Below, piece by piece: positions 19,601-30,000 of a DNA stretch of 64,000 nt (within the stretch, counting starts at the first letter, position 1; every line of letters starts with the position of its first letter). The stretch is from positions 242,030-306,029 of the forward strand of contig JACQWR010000018.1 in NCBI GenBank assembly GCA_016209105.1, read 5' to 3'. The notes below the pieces were generated by a model. It was not told the origin of the DNA. It searched no databases and was given only the letters and a program-made list of their open reading frames with translations. A program made the position numbers and the translations under genes. The DNA is from Deltaproteobacteria bacterium. GTDB taxonomy: Bacteria; Desulfobacterota; Syntrophia; Syntrophales; JACQWR01.

Positions 19601-22024
19601 ATGCCTCATCAGATGATCCATCCCAACCCCCTGCCGGATGACCTCCATCCGGCCGTAGATGCCCTGATCGAGCGGCTCCGCGCCCATTACCCGGACATGA
19701 GCGGACTGGCGGCCATTTCGATGACGGGCCGCGGCCGCGACTTTTTGCATCACCTCATCCATACCCGGATCGGCGGGCTGCTGCCGACGATCCTTTCCTT
19801 CGACGACTACCGGACACGCCGCATAGCCGGGGCAACCGGCCGCACGGCCGTACCGGAGGACGAGGCCTTTCTCCATTTCCACGCCCTGCGGTGCTCCGAA
19901 GAGGGCCGCTCCCTGCCCCCGGCCGACACCCAACAGCTGCTCTCGTTCCTGACCACGATCGCCGAGTTCTCCGTGAGCCCCGAGGAGTTGCGCGCGCTGG
20001 ATCGAATCGGGTATGAACAACTCGATCGAATCGAACGGTTCTTTGCGATGATGGAGGCATTCCGTGCCCGCCTCGCCGCCGAGGGGCTGTTCTATCCGCC
20101 CTTTGAAGCGGCACGGTTCGCCGATCTCACGCCGGGCGACGGCGAATTTTTCATCAGTTTGCCCCTCATGACCCCGGTGAACGAGCGTTTCTTCAGCCTC
20201 ATCCCGGCCGAGCGGCTCTTCGTGGACGCGCCGCTCTTCGGCCCCCACATGCCGACGAAGCCGCCCGACTACGAGACGGCCCTGTCGCTCGTCCGGCGCA
20301 TCGGGGTTGCCGAAAAGCGCGCTGCCGGCTCCGGGCTTGATTTTACCGAACTGGCCCAGCGCGCCGCCCTGCCCACGCTCCTCGCCCGTGAGATTGACGC
20401 CTTCTTGCGTGAGCCGCACAGCGATGGGGAACAATTCTTCATCGTGCCCCTGGACGAGAGGCTCTCGTTCTATCTCTGGGAACTGCTCTTCCGGCCGCTG
20501 GGCGGACAGGTCAACTTCGCGCCCTGGCTCCCCTTCACCCACTTTACGGCTGCGCACCGCCTGACCGGGGCGATCCACGGCGGAAAGGGGCTCAAGGCCG
20601 TACGGCGGGATCTCGTCGCTGAGCTTACCGCCCGGTGGAACGAACTCGACGAGGCCGATCATTCCGCGTTCGAGGGGGCGATCACGCTCTGCGACGAGCT
20701 GGAGCGTCTCCGCCCGCTCATGGGCGACGAGTGGTCGCCGCTCGCCGAGTACCTCATCGCCGTGAAGAAACTGCGGCTGCGCGGCAAACGCAGCGCACCG
20801 ATCCAAGTGGTGGGACTGGGCGACGCGACCGGCATTCCCTATGGGCGCGCCGTCATCGGGCCCATGACGAGCGGCATCTTCCCGCGCAAGCCCTTCAGCG
20901 GCCCCTACCTGAACCTGATCCACCTGCCGCGTATCTATCGAGCCCAGTATGAGGCGGACGATCTCGCCTTGAGGCAGTTTCTTTCCTTCGGCCGCACGGC
21001 CCACATCGCGGCCCTCTATGACCAGGCAAACGGCGAGGCCCCGTCGCCCCATTTCTCGTTCCTCGCCGCAGAATTCGGCCGGCAGGCGGTGAAGCGGCGG
21101 ATGGCGCCGGCGCCGTTCCACGTGCCATCAGGCAGTCTCACCATAAAGAACACCGATGAACTGAAGGAGCGGTTGAGGCGGCACACCTGGTCTTTCAGTT
21201 CATTGCAGCGCTTTTTCACCTGCCCGTGCCGCTTCATTCTTGAGGACATACAGGGTGTGATACCGCCTCCCTGCTTTGAAGAGGAAGAGCGTGCCAATCT
21301 CATCATCGGGGATCTGCTCCACCGTTTCTTCGCGGAGATGAAAGAGCATCCCCCTGCCATCGAGCGGTGGCGCGAACAATTCGAGGAGGCCTGGTACAGC
21401 TACGAGGACCTCCCGGCGAAACTCCCTGACGAGGAGGTCCGCAAGGCCATCGTCCTCAGCCATCTGGCCGATATTGCGTCCTGGGAGAAGGAAACGGGTC
21501 GTCTGCTACTCTTTTCCGACGAGGTGACGGATACGGAACTCGAGCTCGCCGCCCCCTTCGGCGGCGGCCGTTACCAGCTCAAAGGGCGCATTGACCGCCT
21601 GCAAAGCGAGGGGAATAGCCAGCTCATCGTCGATCTCAAATACCGGGAGAAGGTCTCCCGCAAGGGACTGCTGGCGGACCGGGTGGAAGAAACCGACTCG
21701 TTCGACGACCGCTTCCAGCTCATCATCTACGCCTATCTCGCCCTGCAGAACACGAAGGCGGCGCCGGGCGAGCTCGATGCGGCCCAGATCTTTCTGCGGC
21801 CACGAGTACGCGGCGATTATGAACACCGCCTCGCCCCGGAGGACCTGGAGCAATGCGACGCCACCGTGGAGCGCATCGCGAAACGACTCGACGGGATGCT
21901 GGCCCGGGAGAGCTTCGTCCCCAACTTCCGCGCTGCCGGATGTTCTTACTGTCCTTACAAGGCGCTCTGCCTCAAGCCGGATCTCTATCGCATGGGTGGG
22001 CGGAAGGGAGGCCGGCCATGGTGA
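19601..22024 (+). CDS. AddB-like PD-(D/E)XK nuclease / inactivated SF1 helicase
   Basis: WSFSSLQRFFTCPCRFILEDI..IVDLKYREK..CSYCPYKALC (C-terminal Fe-S nuclease signature). Confidence 0.85.
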   Translation: MPHQMIHPNPLPDDLHPAVDALIERLRAHYPDMSGLAAISMTGRGRDFLHHLIHTRIGGLLPTILSFDDYRTRRIAGATGRTAVPEDEAFLHFHALRCSEEGRSLPPADTQQLLSFLTTIAEFSVSPEELRALDRIGYEQLDRIERFFAMMEAFRARLAAEGLFYPPFEAARFADLTPGDGEFFISLPLMTPVNERFFSLIPAERLFVDAPLFGPHMPTKPPDYETALSLVRRIGVAEKRAAGSGLDFTELAQRAALPTLLAREIDAFLREPHSDGEQFFIVPLDERLSFYLWELLFRPLGGQVNFAPWLPFTHFTAAHRLTGAIHGGKGLKAVRRDLVAELTARWNELDEADHSAFEGAITLCDELERLRPLMGDEWSPLAEYLIAVKKLRLRGKRSAPIQVVGLGDATGIPYGRAVIGPMTSGIFPRKPFSGPYLNLIHLPRIYRAQYEADDLALRQFLSFGRTAHIAALYDQANGEAPSPHFSFLAAEFGRQAVKRRMAPAPFHVPSGSLTIKNTDELKERLRRHTWSFSSLQRFFTCPCRFILEDIQGVIPPPCFEEEERANLIIGDLLHRFFAEMKEHPPAIERWREQFEEAWYSYEDLPAKLPDEEVRKAIVLSHLADIASWEKETGRLLLFSDEVTDTELELAAPFGGGRYQLKGRIDRLQSEGNSQLIVDLKYREKVSRKGLLADRVEETDSFDDRFQLIIYAYLALQNTKAAPGELDAAQIFLRPRVRGDYEHRLAPEDLEQCDATVERIAKRLDGMLARESFVPNFRAAGCSYCPYKALCLKPDLYRMGGRKGGRPW

Positions 22025-24843
22025 AGAGCCTCTTCGTCACCGCCTCGGCCGGTTCCGGGAAGACCTTCCGTCTGACCCAGGAGGTCCGCCGCCATATCGA
22101 ACGGGACATGGAATTTGTCGTTGCCGCCACCTTCACGCGCGCCGCGGCAGCCGAAATGGAAAAACGGATCCTTGAAGCCATCGAAAAGGGGAAGGAGAGC
22201 ACCGTCGACAAACTGCGGCTTATCATGCGGGCCTCCCGCGTCCACTTCTCGACGATAGACGCGCTCTTCCACCGCTTCCTCTCGACGGAGGCCTTTGTGC
22301 CGCAGGTTGCCGACGAGCACGAACGGGCGATCATCACGGCGCTCGCCGACGAGCGTTTTTTCCGGCATCCGCGCGTCCTCGCCGACATCGAAAGCATCCT
22401 GATCGCCGCGCGCATCCTCCAGATGCAGCCCGAGCAATTGATCGCCGCGTTGGACAAGGGCAAAGAAGCGCTGGAGGCATGGGACTGCCCCGAGGATCTC
22501 CTGGATAAGCTCAAGGCCAAGCAGAAACGCCTCATCGCCGAGTACGAAGGGTTGCAGGAGAAGGTGCGGGCGGTCGCCGGGGAAACCAGAGGTGCCCTGC
22601 GCACACAGGTGGTCGCCCCCCTCCTCGCGCCGCTCGCGGAACTGGATCTCGGCCGGGCCCTCTTCCTGAAATCCGACCTGTCAGAGGTCAAGGTGGCAGC
22701 CGCCGACCGCGGGACGCCCGCCTACGAGGCACTACGGGAACTCTATCCCCCGATGCGCCGCCTCGTCGCCGAGCACCTCCTCAACACCAAGCGGCTGCGG
22801 AGCGCCCTGCTCAAGCGCTTCAGCGCCCTGCATGGCGAATTGCTCGCCGAAGAGAAGGAAAAACTCGGCCGGCTCTATTTCGACGATCTCCCCCGGGCGC
22901 TTATTGCCCTGGACGGGCCAGAGAGTCCCGACCGGCCGCTCTTCACGGCGCGCCTCTACGAACTGGGATTCCACCGGACGGCCCACCTGCTCCTCGACGA
23001 GTTCCAGGACACCTCCCATATCCAGTTTGCCCTGCTCAAACCTTTGATCGAGGATATCCTCGGCTCCGTGGGGGAAAACGCCGAGGGGGAGCGGTCGCTT
23101 TTTCTCGTGGGAGACTGGAAACAGTCGATCTACCAATGGCGGGATGCGGCGCCCGATCAGTTGCGGGCCGACATCGCCCCCTATCTGCAAAGCGGACAGA
23201 TTGCCGCCGAGACGTTGCCCTATAACTATCGCTCCACGCCGCTGCTCATCGCCTTTTTCAACCATCTGGTCGCCGAGCTCTTCGCCGGAACCGATAAAGT
23301 GAATCTTCAAGAGCCGCCCGAAGAACCAAAGTATCCCTACAGCGGCATCTCCGAGGTGGCGGTCATCCCGGCCTCGTGCGGCGCCGGCGACGATCCGGCC
23401 TACGAGCGGCTCGTCGCGGCCATTATCCAAAGAAAGGCGGACGGCGGGTGCCCCTGGGGCGACATCGCGGTCCTCTGCCGCACCAACGGGCATATGGACA
23501 AGGCAGCGGCGGCGCTGGCGAAAGCAGACATTCCCACCTCGGGGATCCGCGGGCGCGAGCTTATGTCGCTCCGCGAAGGCACGGCGCTCACTCTTTCGCT
23601 TGTCGCGCTTTTCACCGGACATGACGGCAGCTTCATCCCCCGCGCCCTCAAGGCGCTGGGCTATGAGGAGACGCTGACGGCCGCCGTCACGCGGCTTGCC
23701 GGGACCATCGGCAACGCGCCCCGGCCGCACCGTTTTGCGGCCTTTGCCGCCGCCCTGCGCGACCTGATGCCCTATTTCCCGCACATCCTCATCGAGACGC
23801 TCTGGGACGAAGCGGAGCGGTACTTCGACCGGCCCGACGCCGGCGATACCGCCGCCTTCCTGCGCTATCTGCTCACGATGTCGCACCTCATCACCGTGCC
23901 CGAGGGAGAGCACGCCGACCGGGTGAAACTGGCCACGATCCACGGCACCAAGGGCCTCGAATTCCCCCATGTCTTCCTCTTCTGGAAAGAGGAGCTCGAC
24001 AGGGCGCCCGAGATCCCGCACCCCAAAGACGGCTGCCCCATCAGCCTGACTAAGGACGAGCTGGCCTTTCTCGCCACCGGCCCGATAGCCGGAGCCACGG
24101 CCATCGCGGAAGCAGCGGCTGCGGTGAAAGAAGAAAAGGCCGAAGAAACGGCGAACCTCATCTATGTCGCCGCGACCCGCGCCGCGCAAAGCCTGACCAT
24201 TCTTCTGCGGGCCGATAAGGAAGGCGCACTGAAAGGCTACGGCGAGCTGATGTCGCGCGCGGCCCGGACAGCCATACCGGACGCCGAGCGGACCGAATTC
24301 GGCTGGCGGCATGACTATGGTCCCGAAAAGCCGCGGCCTTCCGATCATGAGGAGCTGACGGCGCCCGAGCTCGTCGAAGGCTTTGTCGCGCCGGCAGAGG
24401 GAGACGAGATGGACCCGGCACTGCGCTCCGCCGACATCGAGGCGGGCATCGAACGGGGCCTGCGCATCCACGCAGCGCTCGCACGGCTCACGGGAGGTCG
24501 CACAACGATTGCCACGGACGACCTCGCGGAAGAGGAGCTGGCCGCCGTCAACCGGTTCCTGGGCGACGAGAAGGTGCGCGAGATACTCTTCCGACCCGGC
24601 ACCGTGCTCACCGAACAGCACATCTCCGATACCCGCGCCTTCGGCATCGTGGATCGCCTCATCCTCGCCCCCGACTGCATCACCCTCATTGACTTCAAGA
24701 CGGGACACGTCGGCCATCTCGCCGACAAGTACCAGGCCCAGATGATCCGCTACCGCACCATCCTCCAGGGTCTCTTCGGCGACCGCCCGGTCGAATGCTA
24801 CCTGCTCTTCGTTGACGAACCGCACCGCATCGTGACCGTCTGA
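22018..24843 (+). CDS. UvrD-family helicase / AddA-like exonuclease subunit
   Basis: VTASAGSGKTFRLTQEV, LLLDEFQDTSHIQ, IHGTKGLEFPHVFLF, C-terminal RLILAPDCITLIDFKTG; ATG overlaps the end of the addB-like gene. Confidence 0.9.
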   Translation: MVKSLFVTASAGSGKTFRLTQEVRRHIERDMEFVVAATFTRAAAAEMEKRILEAIEKGKESTVDKLRLIMRASRVHFSTIDALFHRFLSTEAFVPQVADEHERAIITALADERFFRHPRVLADIESILIAARILQMQPEQLIAALDKGKEALEAWDCPEDLLDKLKAKQKRLIAEYEGLQEKVRAVAGETRGALRTQVVAPLLAPLAELDLGRALFLKSDLSEVKVAAADRGTPAYEALRELYPPMRRLVAEHLLNTKRLRSALLKRFSALHGELLAEEKEKLGRLYFDDLPRALIALDGPESPDRPLFTARLYELGFHRTAHLLLDEFQDTSHIQFALLKPLIEDILGSVGENAEGERSLFLVGDWKQSIYQWRDAAPDQLRADIAPYLQSGQIAAETLPYNYRSTPLLIAFFNHLVAELFAGTDKVNLQEPPEEPKYPYSGISEVAVIPASCGAGDDPAYERLVAAIIQRKADGGCPWGDIAVLCRTNGHMDKAAAALAKADIPTSGIRGRELMSLREGTALTLSLVALFTGHDGSFIPRALKALGYEETLTAAVTRLAGTIGNAPRPHRFAAFAAALRDLMPYFPHILIETLWDEAERYFDRPDAGDTAAFLRYLLTMSHLITVPEGEHADRVKLATIHGTKGLEFPHVFLFWKEELDRAPEIPHPKDGCPISLTKDELAFLATGPIAGATAIAEAAAAVKEEKAEETANLIYVAATRAAQSLTILLRADKEGALKGYGELMSRAARTAIPDAERTEFGWRHDYGPEKPRPSDHEELTAPELVEGFVAPAEGDEMDPALRSADIEAGIERGLRIHAALARLTGGRTTIATDDLAEEELAAVNRFLGDEKVREILFRPGTVLTEQHISDTRAFGIVDRLILAPDCITLIDFKTGHVGHLADKYQAQMIRYRTILQGLFGDRPVECYLLFVDEPHRIVTV

Positions 24844-25030
24844 ACGAAGGCAACAGGTTGCAGACGGCTCCTCAGAACTAACGGGGAGCCTTTGCGAAAG
24901 TCCCCGAAATATTTTTTTCCAACCCGGCACCTCCCGGGCGCCATTTCAAATGGTATTCACCGAGATATCTTGAATTCTCATAAGCGGTAAGGTATAAAGC
25001 GTCACCGTCTTTCGCAAGGGGGGAGCGATT

Positions 25031-26389
25031 ATGAAGACAACCATACTGCGCATTGCCATTTTCACCATACTTCTTTTCCCCATCGTCACATTGTCTGCAT
25101 ATTCAGCCGCAGAACGCGGTGTGGAGTTAAGAAGCAAAGGAGACCTGAGCCATACGAGCGGGAAGCTGGGGGCATACCGGGCCTTGGTGATCGGCATCAA
25201 CAACTACCAGGACAAGAAGATTCCCGCGCTTAAAACTGCCGTTCATGACGCCAGGGAATTTGCCAATCTGCTGCAAACCCGTTACGGTTTCCAGATCACC
25301 TTACTGCTGGATCGGCAGGCGACAAGGCAAGCAATCATGGATAAGATGCGCGATCTCGCCGCGACCGCTTCACCCGACGAGAGTGTCTTGATCTACTATG
25401 CCGGTCACGGCGATATAGACCGGGTTTTGACTGACGGCTGGTGGGTTCCGGCAGACGCGCAAGGCGGCAATTCCGCTACCTATCTGGACAACATGTTCGT
25501 ACAGCGGGTCATGAAGAGCATGAAGGCGAGGCACGTCCTGCTCGTGTCGGACTCCTGCTATTCCGGTACGTTATTCGGTGAAAGCCGGTCCCTGCCGCCA
25601 CTCATTGACGACCGGTATTACCTGAACCTCTATAACGAAAAGAGCCGCTGGGGGATGACCTCGGGCAACAAGACGCCGGTATCGGACAGCGGCTCGGAAG
25701 GCCACAGCATCTTTGCCTACCAGTTGATCAAGGCGCTGAAGAAGAATGAGAAACCCTACCTCACCACGCAGGAGCTGTGCACCCAGATCGCGCCGATCAT
25801 CGCCAACAATTCGGAGCAGCAGCCGCTCTGCAGCCCCGTGCGGGACACGGGCGACCAGGGGGGCGGGTTTGTCTTCGTGGCCTCAACGACCGCTTCCTTT
25901 TCCGCTTCTGATGCCCCCTCTTATCCGGCGAAATCGAGATCGCGGCCAGAGTCTGATGCGTTAGCGCGGCAGAAAGAAGCTCTGGACGGGGAAAAACAGG
26001 AACTGGAGCGGGACCGGCAGGAAATTGAGAGGATGCAGGCCCTGGAGGCCGAGCGGAAGAAACTGGAAGCGGAGCGCAATGAATTGGCGAATAAAAAGAA
26101 GCTGCTTTCCCTGGGGAATCGCCCCTCTCTCCCTGCACCCCGGGAGACGGGCGGGGATGAATTCATTGCCAATGACAAGCGGACCGTCTTCGTACTCATG
26201 GAGACCAGCCTGGGTACCGTAAAACTGGAACTCTTCGCCAAGGATGCACCGATTTCGGTAAAGAACTTCCTGTTGACCCTTTGGCCTTGGCGTAGTGCAT
26301 CACAAGTGTTATACTTACCGCCAAGGAGAACGAACCATGCCCACCAAAAATCCGCGACTAAACATTGTTGTCGAGCCCCCTCTATATAG
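25031..26389 (+). CDS. Caspase family (peptidase C14-like) protein, signal peptide, coiled coil, chimeric C-terminus
   Basis: YRALVIGINNYQ, IYYAGHGD (His), VLLVSDSCYSG (Cys); C-term MRTVFVLMETSLGTVKLELFAKDAPISVKNFL-like stretch resembles a cyclophilin N-terminus. Confidence 0.85.
   Translation: MKTTILRIAIFTILLFPIVTLSAYSAAERGVELRSKGDLSHTSGKLGAYRALVIGINNYQDKKIPALKTAVHDAREFANLLQTRYGFQITLLLDRQATRQAIMDKMRDLAATASPDESVLIYYAGHGDIDRVLTDGWWVPADAQGGNSATYLDNMFVQRVMKSMKARHVLLVSDSCYSGTLFGESRSLPPLIDDRYYLNLYNEKSRWGMTSGNKTPVSDSGSEGHSIFAYQLIKALKKNEKPYLTTQELCTQIAPIIANNSEQQPLCSPVRDTGDQGGGFVFVASTTASFSASDAPSYPAKSRSRPESDALARQKEALDGEKQELERDRQEIERMQALEAERKKLEAERNELANKKKLLSLGNRPSLPAPRETGGDEFIANDKRTVFVLMETSLGTVKLELFAKDAPISVKNFLLTLWPWRSASQVLYLPPRRTNHAHQKSATKHCCRAPSI
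26285..26326 (+). promoter_or_regulatory. Putative RHH-antitoxin operator inverted repeat
   Basis: CCTTGGCG (26285-26292) ... CGCCAAGG (26319-26326) immediately upstream of ATG 26337, with TTATAC-like -10 between. Confidence 0.45.
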
Positions 26390-26564
26390 GGCCATGCAAG
26401 ACTTTGCAACGAGCGAGGGCGTTTCCATGTCCACCGTTGCCCGTGACCTTATCCGGGAGGCCATAGACTTGCGGGAAGATGTCGCCCTTGCAGCGCTTGC
26501 CGACACTCGCATCAAGACCCTCGACAAAAAAAAGGCGCTCACCCATAAAGATGTATGGGAATGA
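26337..26564 (+). CDS. Ribbon-helix-helix antitoxin (RelB-like)
   Basis: MPTKNPRLNIVVEPPLYRAMQDFATSEGVSMSTVARDLIREAI. Confidence 0.8.
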   Translation: MPTKNPRLNIVVEPPLYRAMQDFATSEGVSMSTVARDLIREAIDLREDVALAALADTRIKTLDKKKALTHKDVWE

Positions 26565-26838
26565 CCCATACCCTTTACATTACGCTATCACCCCGCTGTT
26601 CGTGATGAGGACCTGCCCCTGATTGACCGAAAATCAAGAGATAGTATCCGTAAGGCCATCGAAGAACTTGCAGACCGCACTTCAGTACGGGCAGTTTTTG
26701 CGAAAGTCCCTGAAAGGCTAATGGAAGCTCCGCGTAGGTGATTTCCGGGTCGTGTTCCAAGTGATCGAGTCCGAGGTATGGATTCTTGGCATCAGGCATC
26801 GGAAATCGATATACGCGGATATCGGGAAGAGGGTGTAA
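26565..26838 (+). pseudogene. Frameshifted RelE-type toxin
   Basis: Frame 1: PIPFTLRYHPAVRDEDLPLIDRKSRDSIRKAIEELADRTSVRAVFAKVPERLME; shifted frame: KLRVGDFRVVFQVIESEVWILGIRHRKSIYADIGKRV*. Confidence 0.8.
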
Positions 26839-27070
26839 GGGCTTTGCATGTCTTATGCTGTGGTGTTCTTCCTGTAACAAAGCGTCCTGCGATTTTGACA
26901 AACATCTCACCTTTCAAATGATAATCGTTATTAACTTAAGTCGTTATTTGACGCATTGTGAAAAATATGCGAACCTCTGCTTATAATTTTGCGTTTCTTA
27001 TGTACGAATCGATTTAGGTTCAAGAATGACGTTATCGAACCCTCTATGCCGAATAAGGAACAATTAAACA

Positions 27071-30000
27071 ATGGTTGATTTTTCATCAACTTCAATCCCA
27101 CGACCAAGAGATTGGCAAGCATTTGAGCGATGCTGTCGCACCTTATTCGAATGCATTCTAAAGGACCCTCAGACCCAGCTTCACGGCCGAACTGGTCAAT
27201 CTCAACATGGGGTCGATGTATATGGAAGGCGGGGTGGTGATGGTGGGCCATGGGTAGGTATACAATGCAAAGGAAAAGAGGGGAAAACTTATGGCAAAAA
27301 GGTTACTGAAAAAGAACTTCGCGGGGAAGTAAAGAAAGCATTTGATTTCAAGCCAAGTCTTTCAGAGTTTATTCTTGTTACCACTGCTCCCAGTGATGCC
27401 AATATTCAACTTATAGCTCGCCATATTACGGAAGAAAATGAAAAAGCCGGCCACCCCATGACAGTTGCCGCATGGGGATGGGAAGAAATAGAAGCCCGAA
27501 TCGCTGCGTATCCCCCCGCATTACGCGTATTCCACCCAGATTCAAATCCGTTTACGGACGAAATCTTATTCGGTCAGGCTAAAATCAAAACCGAAATGGA
27601 TGCGATTTCAGCCAAGATAGACACTTCACAAGGGGAAATCCTCGCTGCAGTTTATGCTATCGCAGGGAATACAAGTGGATCTTCCGCAAAGGAACAAAGC
27701 GAACTGGAAGCTCAGTTGCATAGAGAGATCGATAACTATCGAGATCTAATTGTGAGTGGCCAATCAAAAACCAGCATGAGGTTATTGGAAAAACTGAAAA
27801 GGAAAATATGGGAGAAGGCTTCAGCTCGGATAAAGTTCAGAATCACCACGAATATTGGCGCCGCCTTGTTAAGGCTCGGAGATGAAAAGGAGGCCGCTGA
27901 ATGTTTTCTTTCCGCAATTGAGTACGATCCTTTGGATAAGATTGGCATGGCAAATTTTGCCCTTGCCCATATATTACAGGGCAATATTGGGAAAGCCATC
28001 GAAGCGGCCCGGAATGCTCTAAGCCAAGACCCCGAAAATGAGGACGCAGCAGGCTATCTCATTCAGGCCCATCATACAGACCCGAATATTACTGATCCTT
28101 TTAGCTTGGTGCCAAAGAATCTCTGGGGGAAAAAAGGAGTCATAACAGGAGCTATTTTTTTTTGGCGCCGGAGAGGAATGCCCGAGTGGCGCAAACTGGC
28201 TCATGAAGCAGCAGAACTTTTTCCGGAAGCAGATGAACTGAAACGCGCTTCAGCCGAAGCACATCTCGATGCAGTATGCAAATCAAAATGGGTCCTGCTG
28301 GGCCATGGTATTTCGACTGATAAAGATTTGAAGAATCTCAGTGATGCTGCCTCTGCTCTTCAATCGATATGGGACACTATCAAAATTGGTGAACACAAGA
28401 TTGATATAAGCCTTTCGAACAATTTGGCCATGGCATATCGTATCCTTGGCAGACATGAAGATGCAGCAAAAATTCTTGACGAAGCCCTTGCGAAAGCACC
28501 GGACGACATAGCCCTCATAAAATTGAGAGCTATGTCCTATATTTCATTGAAAGAAGATGAGGAAGCGTTAAAGCTGCTCCTTAAAAAAAGAGGGACAGAT
28601 CCGGAAGCCGCAGTTTTAACAGCCGAATTGCTTTTGAACCAAGATCCAGAAAAAGCGCGAGATGTAGTGTCAGAAATCGACAAACCTGGAATCGATGATG
28701 AGCACCGTGTGCCTGCATCCTTACTTCGAATTGAAAGTTACCTCCGCGAAGGTAAACGTGACGTAGCTCTTGAGCATGCAAGACACTTAGTAGCAGAGTA
28801 CCCTAAGTCAATCGAAGTTATTATTGTGTTCGCGAATATACTACGCGAAGGTGGGGACGGTTCCGCCGAAAAAACATTATTGAAGGCCAGGGGCCTTATT
28901 GATGAAGACTCCCCCTTTGTAGATCGGTTCTTAGTTGCCAGGGAGCTGCATCACTGGGATCATCATGATGAAGCAGTGGAAATCCTCGACGGTCATATTG
29001 ATTTTTTCAGAGACACACCGGCCCTTCAGCTATTCCTGTCTTCTCTGAAAGCGAGCGATCGACGTCTACAGGCATATGAATGTATTAAGAAGTTGCCATC
29101 CGAAATTGCTGAGAAACCTTGGTATTTAAAAATTCAAGCGGGCGTGCACATTTCTCGTGGCGCTTATCCTGCTGCCGAAAAGGCTCTCGACAAATATTTT
29201 CAGCTTCGCCCTGATGATCTTCCGATGCGTCACATATGGGTTGGCCTTTGCTATAGGTATTCGGAGGGGCGCGCCAAAATAAAGACTTTTCTGGAAGGAA
29301 ATGTCGAGGACCTAAAGGGAAGTGCTTCCAATCGCATGCAGATTGCTATGCTCCTCGAGAGGTTCGGTTTTGAAGAGCGTGCCTTTCAATTAGGGTATCG
29401 AATATTCATCGAAAACCCTGATAAACCCGAAATTCATGTCAAATACACGGCCCTTCTGCTTTATCCCAATAAGCCTGGTGACATGGATCTCAACTCAAAA
29501 GAAATTGGGCCAGATGTCGTCTTCGTTATTGAAAGTGATCGAGGAGAAAGCGACTATTATCTAATTGAGAAAGATGAGCAGCTTAGGAAAAAAGATGGTC
29601 ACGCTATATCACCCGATCACGCTATTGCCAAAAAGGTCTTGGGGCTCCGAAAAGGGGATTCCTTCACAATAGAAGAAACGATCAATCCTTCTGAAAACTG
29701 GCACATCAAATCGATCAAACATAAGTATCTCGACTCCCTGCACAAGTGTATGGAGCGCTTTAATCGTCAGTTCCCTTCTTCTCAGGGCTTTCAGAGAATG
29801 GTTTTTGACCCAAAATCTCCAGAAACCATTCTCGCACCCATAAAAGCTCGCCATGATGCTTTTCAGGCAATGTTCATCCAGTTCGAGCAATCGCCTGTTC
29901 CTATTTTGATCTTTGCAAAGACACTGGGCATAGACGTTATAAGTGCATGGAGTGGCATAATCGAGACTTTGCGAAAGTTCCGGGTTTGTATGGGAGCAAA

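Noticed and set aside
21853-22017. N-terminal extension of the AddA-like ORF
   Set aside because: The extension only overlaps the AddB-like gene; ATG 22018 begins the conserved VTASAGSGKT sequence.
22732-24930. 732-aa minus-strand ORF opposite the AddA-like gene
   Set aside because: Antisense artefact; no recognisable domain, the plus strand encodes UvrD motifs.
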